The notes beneath the pieces are model-generated. The model had not been told where the DNA came from, did no database searches, and saw nothing but the letters and a program-made list of their open reading frames with translations. A program made the position numbers and the translations under genes. DNA of 64,000 nucleotides from Pinus tabuliformis (lineage: Eukaryota > Streptophyta > Pinopsida > Pinales > Pinaceae), in contig CM062804.1 of assembly GCA_031772625.1 (NCBI GenBank), positions 1,022,115,208 through 1,022,179,207 of the forward strand, given 5' to 3'. Positions 59,501 to 64,000 of the stretch are shown here, in pieces (positions within the stretch are counted from its first letter, which is position 1; every line of letters begins with the position of its first letter).

Positions 59501-60540
59501 GATTAGTTTAGTGAGTCCAGACGGGTAAACTCACAGATATTTTCATGTTTTAAGAGTCTGAAAAGGACTGCAAAAAGAGTGACTCTATGCCCTATCTGAT
59601 TATTTTAATGAGTCCAGACAGGCAAACTCATCAAGCTTTTCATGTTTTGAGAGTCTAAAAAGGATTGTAAAAAGAGTGACTCCATATCTTGTCTGTGTAA
59701 TTTAAAGAGTCCAGAGTAGACAACTCGGTGGTATTTCCATATTTAGAGAGTGTGAAAATATCATAAAGAATGACTCCATGGTGGTCCCTTTGTCATAGTT
59801 GTTAACTGGGTGCGACAAAAGGTGAATAGTGTACCCAGATTGGTTACTTTTCCGTGAGCTAATCTATTGAATCCGGATAAAGAGAAACCTATGTTCAATA
59901 GATGTCAACCTCATTTTGTTATGAGTACGAGGAGATGGACTAAACTCATTTTTCATCATGAATTTTTAATGAGTCACACGACGACAAACTCAATAACTTC
60001 ATCAAATTTTAGCAAGTCAAATGAAGAAAACTCAAGGTATCTTTTTCAGTTTAGTGAGCAAGGAAAAAGAGGTAAAAGAACTACTCATTCCTCCTTCATA
60101 GATTTAACGAGCCCGAAGGAGGGGAAAAAATCAGGGATTTTTCGATTTTTAAGAGCGAGAAATGGTCCCAAAAAAGCAAGTGCTCATGTTGCTGTTGTAT
60201 ATTTTTAATGAGCCTGGTGACAAAAACTTGGGAGTTTTCAATTTAACGAGTGACAAAAGTAACTAAAAGAATTCTCGGGACATCTTTATAAATGTTTAAC
60301 GAGCCTAAAGAAAAAACTCAAGATTTTTTCAGTTTTATGAGTGCGAAAAAAGCACCTAAAAAGAATGCTCTGATGGTCTTTTTCAGTTTAATGAGATAGA
60401 AAGAGAGCGAAAAGGAGTTGCTCAGACCATACTTGTATATGTTTAACAAGCCCAACGATGAGAAACTTGAGGATTTTTCAATTTTTTAGAGAAAGAAAAT
60501 ATCCCATAAAAGAAAAGTGCTCTTTGAGAATTTCATTCAG
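59501..60540. repeat. degenerate ~115-bp tandem array in retroelement 3' UTR
   Basis: About nine units built on TTTAA.GAG.C..A...., AAACTCA.G.ATTTTT.A..., TTTTAAGAGT..GAAAA..., AAAAAGAGTG.CTC. Clear unit starts are near 59511, 59607, 59700, 59854, 59965, 60100, 60205, 60295 and 60440. The first two are most alike and later ones drift. Arrays of this kind between pol and the 3' LTR are known in Tat elements and can seed satellite DNA. Confidence 0.75.
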
Positions 60541-61206
60541 TTTTTACTGCTTTTCATTCCTAAAGGCACTTTCATCAAAAGTAGAAAAAGTATAAAAGGT
60601 AGCAATTCCTATGATATGGGCTCATGCATGATAAAAAGTCATGGAAAATGGACTACTTCCTCTTTAGTGATTTCAAAAAATCATGTCTCCAAAAATAAAT
60701 ATAAGGAAATATTTTGAGCTTTCACATTCACCATTTTCACTATTTGAGATTTGTGAGAGCATTTTGGAGCTAAAGAGGAGCAGATTTTCCATGGACCATT
60801 GCAAGAGATCTGAGTGACCATTCGATGTGCCGTTAGTCCCAGGTAGAGGCTAAAACCTTTCTCTATGCATTTCTTAACCTTTCTTGACAGTTTCATGGGT
60901 GGAATTTTGCATATCTGAGGTGCCCTAAAGCCCTGCTTGTGCACTAATGCCCTCTAGATCGCCTGTAGGGAGAGTTAAATGCTTTGTACGAGCTATTGGA
61001 GGGCATTAATCCTCCCTATGTATCACTAGGGGGACCATTAGAGCTGAAGGGCATAGTTAAAAACCTCATGCAAGGATTCATGAAGCTATTTTCCCCATTT
61101 GGACTATTTTTAGGGTTATTTTGTGCAGGTTGCAGGCCATAATGACTAGCCTATGGAGAGAATGGGCCCATGATAGCCAGGAATTATTGATGCGAAATTA
61201 TCCAGC

Positions 61207-62222
61207 ATGCATACTTGCATTACTCCCCTGCGGTTTACTGAAGTATGCAAAGTTGGAGCTGATGAAAGGGCAAGAGGATTTATTGAGATGATTATCTAGT
61301 GTTGGGATGAACACGAGAAAGTGTTCAGGATTAGAAATCAGGAGCTTGTTATTGATCGTGATGACATATATTCTTTCGCTGGTTTGTCATGCGGTGGGGC
61401 ATAGGTGAACTTCACCAGTGGTAGGTTGGATCCACGATCTACCCTAGAGCTAGTGCAATCCTACTGCACTCCTGAGAGCAGACTAGTCAGCAACAAAGTC
61501 CCCATACAGAGGATAAGGTCCAGATCTATGAGGGAAATTTTATGCTTGATTGTGCAGTTGGCGGGCTCAAAGAGTCCCCACGTTGCAACAAAGGACCAAC
61601 TGTTGCTTGCAGTTGACTGTGTCCAGCCACAGATGTTCAATTGGTGTGAAGTAGTGCTTCGCCAGTTGCAGGCAGAGTTAACGACATGCAAGACTCATAC
61701 CCAACAAATTTTTGGGTATGCTACTATCATAGTTTCATTCTTTCTTGAGAGGGTACCTGTTATGTGCCCAAGGATGAGCTTAGGTCCCCTTGATCCGAGG
61801 GAGCCAAGGTAGGGCCACTGGTCATCACTCGATCCTCGCACACAAGGAGGATCGATCCGACATTTCTTCGAGGAAGATTTCTTCCAGTGGCTTCGTGGAA
61901 AATTTTTGATGATTAATGACTATGCTTATGAGGGCATGGACTTTACCGGCAACTCGGACTTGATGCTACCACCCGGGACCAACTGGGTTCCTCAAGGTGA
62001 GAATGATTTTTGACAGTACTTCAAGTATTTTTTAGCTTTTGAATGTTTATTTAATGTTTTTATAGGTGACATAAGTACTGACATGAAGTTTTATGGTTAA
62101 CATAGATGTGGCTCCATTATGACTTACAGGTGAACCCTGCTATATGCGATGAGGAGACCAACTACCTACTGGAGGGGGTGATGCCGGCAGTCTTCACGAG
62201 GTTCAGAAGAACCTGGAAGGCT
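61207..62222 (+). CDS. antisense extra ORF of the Tat element (PMD-like), interrupted
   Basis: One plus frame runs from ATG 61207 through MHTCITPLRFTEVCKVG, VFRIRNQELVIDRDDIYSFA, GLSCGGA, VPIQRIRSRSMREILCLI, FNWCEVVLRQLQAELTTCKT and FGYATIIVSFFLERVP. It is broken by TAG (about 61294), TAG (about 61402) and TAG (61810), then stays in frame to NWVPQ before CAAG/GTGAGAATG, which looks like a splice donor. A downstream ACTTACAG/GTGAACCC could open a second exon (NPAICDEETNYLLEG). It lies opposite to gag-pol between RNase H and the 3' LTR, the known position of extra ORFs in Tat elements, some of which resemble the plant mobile domain. The function is unknown. Confidence 0.6.
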
Positions 62223-62610
62223 TGAGCATGGGTGTGCCCCCCTCCTATGAGGGAGATTCCTGTTCATATTCAATAGCACACAGTCAGTGTACCTGAGCAG
62301 TTTCTTGTTCCTCTTCGGAGGATAGCTAGAGTAGTTTTAGAATTTCAGGACCAAAAGGCTCTTTTTAGCAAGTGCTTTTTGGCCTAGCTAATGAATGTTT
62401 GTAGCTGGGCTTAGTAGCCATTTTGTACTTAAAACATACAAGTTTTGGAATATTTCGATGTAAAAGACTCGATTTTGATCTATATATATATATAGATACA
62501 ACCATTTCGGTATTTTGATGGTGTAATTTTTTTTTAGATGTTTTTGTAAAAAAATTTAACTTAGAATTTTTTTTTTACTTTTCATGCATGCTTCTATAAA
62601 GAATGAGATA

Positions 62611-62992
62611 GATGCAAATCTAATACATAGTTAGCTAATGAATTAGCAACCATATTAAATTCTCAAGGAATGTGTTCATATGTGATTATTTCAAATTGAC
62701 GTTCCAGGAGTCATACCCTTAGATAATGACATAACAAGGTTGGATTACGAATGTGATAACAATTTGTCAATTGCATAATCACTATCTAGGAGTCTAACCT
62801 GACCACCAGATTGGAGATGTCCCGTGATGACGCTTCCATGAGAAGCGAAATTACGAACATGTACTTAGAAATATTATTGGTGGCAGTACTAAGAAACACT
62901 CCCCTGGAGCAAAATAGTTCCGACTCGGGTGTGTAGATGACCCAAGCAGCTAATGCAATGTGTCATGTGTGATGACTAGCACCATCCACGTA
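62611..62992 (-). pseudogene. archaeal-type RNase H (aRNH) of the Tat element
   Basis: A single minus frame reads YVDGASHHT, stop, HIALAAWVIYTPESELF, ATNNISKYMFVISLLMEASS, LVVRLDS, stop, QLTNCYHIRNPTLL, LLERQFEIITYEHIP, stop, EFNMVANSLANYVLD. This matches a type-I RNase H with YVDGA (first catalytic Asp), a helix where NNI.EY is expected (Glu changed to Lys), RLDS (third acidic residue) and A(D/N)SLAN (fourth, Asp changed to Asn). The stops at TGA/TAG come mostly from CGA/CAG. It lies downstream of integrase, the arrangement defining the Tat lineage's second RNase H, thought to degrade RNA in the hybrid. Confidence 0.75.
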
Positions 62993-63104
62993 TCCTATAT
63001 ATGTTAAGGGTAATAAAGACATCTGCATTGCGAGAAGAATGTATGAGACAAGGACTCCAATAAATATCAAAACAATCCAATCACACCAGAAAGGGAATCA
63101 AAAC

Positions 63105-64000
63105 TTATGAATACATAAAATTACAAATCACATGCCTAGTGCAATAGTAGGCATTATACTTTTTTAGATAGAGCTCATTTCTGGGCTCCACGAGCAGGAC
63201 TCCTTCCCATTCCTGCAGTTCATATGCCCCTTTTGAGAGGACTTTCTTGACGACAAATGGACCTAGCCATAAGGTTTGAAGTGTTCCTGCCCCCAAGAGG
63301 TCATGCTTTTTATCATAGAGAAAAACAAGGTCTCCCTCTTGGTAAGAACGCAGCTTAACCTTTTTGTCGTATTGGGATTTTAACCGGCGCTTATGAGCCT
63401 CGAGTGCTAATTCGGCATCTCGATGGGTTTCGTCTAGTTGACTAAGGCATAGTATGCATTCTTCTTTGGTAGTAGTGTCGGGCAGGAGTTCAACAGCTAT
63501 TTGTAGGGAATGGATCTGACACTCGATGGGTAGAACTGCTTCCAGGCCATAAACCAATTGAAAAGATGTAAAGCCCATGGCAGGTTTTACTGAAGTTTGG
63601 TACACCCATAGCACCAAATATAATATTTAGTGCCAATTGGTTTTATGGTTTCCTACCAACCTATGGATCATGGTTTCTAAGATGCCATTGACAGCTTCCA
63701 CTTGACCATTAGCTTGGGGGTAGTAGGAGGATGATTGATCCTGACGAAAACCAAGCAGCGACATTAAATCAAACATCATATGGTTCTGGAAGTGAGATCC
63801 ATGGTCTCTAACGATTGGTCAGGGTACACCGAAACGATAGATAACCTAATTGAACAGGAATAGAACTACGGTTTCTCCATCAGATATATAGGTAGGAAGG
63901 GATTCAACCCATTTTGTAAAATAGTCGACAACTACTATGATATAGTTTTGTCCATCAGAGGAAATGGTATTACAGGTGGCGAAGTCTATTCCCCATTTTC
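63105..64000 (-). pseudogene. Ty3/gypsy integrase (core and C-terminus)
   Basis: From the window end the minus frame reads GIDFATC (first Asp), YIIVVVDYFTKWVESLP, VRDHGSHFQN (second Asp), NGQVEAVNGILETMIHRLVG (Glu), then WVYQTSVKPAMGFTSFQLVY, GLEAVLPIECQIHSLQIAVE, QLDETHRDAELALEAHKRR, YQEGDLVFLYDKKHDLLGAG and the GPY/F-like LWLGPFVVKKVLSKGAYEL. The D-D-E triad is present. In-frame stops at 63846-63848 (TAG), 63819-63821 (TGA) and 63627-63629 (TAA) kill the frame, while the last 170 codons are open. The HHCC zinc finger and the rest of pol are beyond the window. Confidence 0.9.

Larger units (their letters stand above)
57357..64000 (-). mobile_element. Tat-lineage Ty3/gypsy retrotransposon, 3' part
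   Basis: Minus-strand order from the window end: integrase core, integrase C-terminus, an extra archaeal-type RNase H, a region with an open frame on the opposite strand, a tandem repeat array, a PPT and a ~2.1-kb LTR ending at 57357. An RNase H after integrase and an antisense extra ORF before the 3' LTR are the known hallmarks of the Tat lineage (Ogre, Retand, Grande types). Stops occur in both integrase and RNase H, so this copy is defective. gag, protease, RT and the 5' LTR lie beyond the window. Confidence 0.85.

Overview
The window reads as nuclear DNA of a seed plant, most likely a gymnosperm and probably a conifer. The reasons are plant-specific gene families with spliceosomal introns (AdoMet decarboxylase, ABCB1-like and ABCC transporters, NAC, GASA/snakin, EPF-like peptide, GH1 beta-glucosidase, PPR), long AT-rich gene-poor stretches, heavy decay of old repeats, and a Penelope-like retroelement with a GIY-YIG domain of the kind I recall being reported from conifers (Dryad). 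Species cannot be named from the sequence.

Layout. 0-9 kb: the 3' part of an AdoMet decarboxylase gene cut by the window edge, an intronless PRP31 retrocopy fragment, a PPR fragment, a 263-bp MITE with 16-bp perfect terminal inverted repeats, and several short direct repeats. 9.03-17.34 kb: an old LTR retrotransposon on the minus strand (225-bp LTRs, PBS-like and PPT-like motifs, ATATA target duplication, and a paralogous empty site next door). I could not find gag or pol in it. It carries a GC-rich Copia-like LTR, aspartic-protease exons, a tandemly duplicated fragment of a mitochondrial linear-plasmid DNA polymerase and a GASA exon. 18.2-23.05 kb: an ABCB1-like transporter gene with well-preserved splice sites, but with a duplicated first exon, an in-frame stop in the linker and loss of the second half. 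23-28.3 kb: AT-rich, essentially featureless. 28.3-33.3 kb: a 2.48-kb unit holding a NAC last exon and ABCC exons, tandemly duplicated. 33.3-36.5 kb: more ABCC sequence, then a decayed GH1 beta-glucosidase gene with exon 3 copied ahead of exon 1. 36.5-43.8 kb: short tandem repeats and a large direct repeat with tRNA-like modules. 43.9-45.3 kb: a broken Penelope-like element. 45.3-57.4 kb: very AT-rich DNA with three copies of one long repeat family and a well-formed EPF-type cysteine-rich peptide exon at 51.2 kb. 57.36-64 kb: the 3' part of a Tat-lineage Ty3/gypsy element on the minus strand (integrase, archaeal-type RNase H, antisense extra ORF, tandem array, PPT, long LTR), running off the window.

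Only the AdoMet decarboxylase and possibly the EPF-like exon look like live gene parts. Nearly everything else is pseudogene or transposon, so there is no operon-like cooperation between genes. What is informative is the structural history: nested insertions, tandem duplication of gene fragments, and cargo sequence trapped between LTRs.
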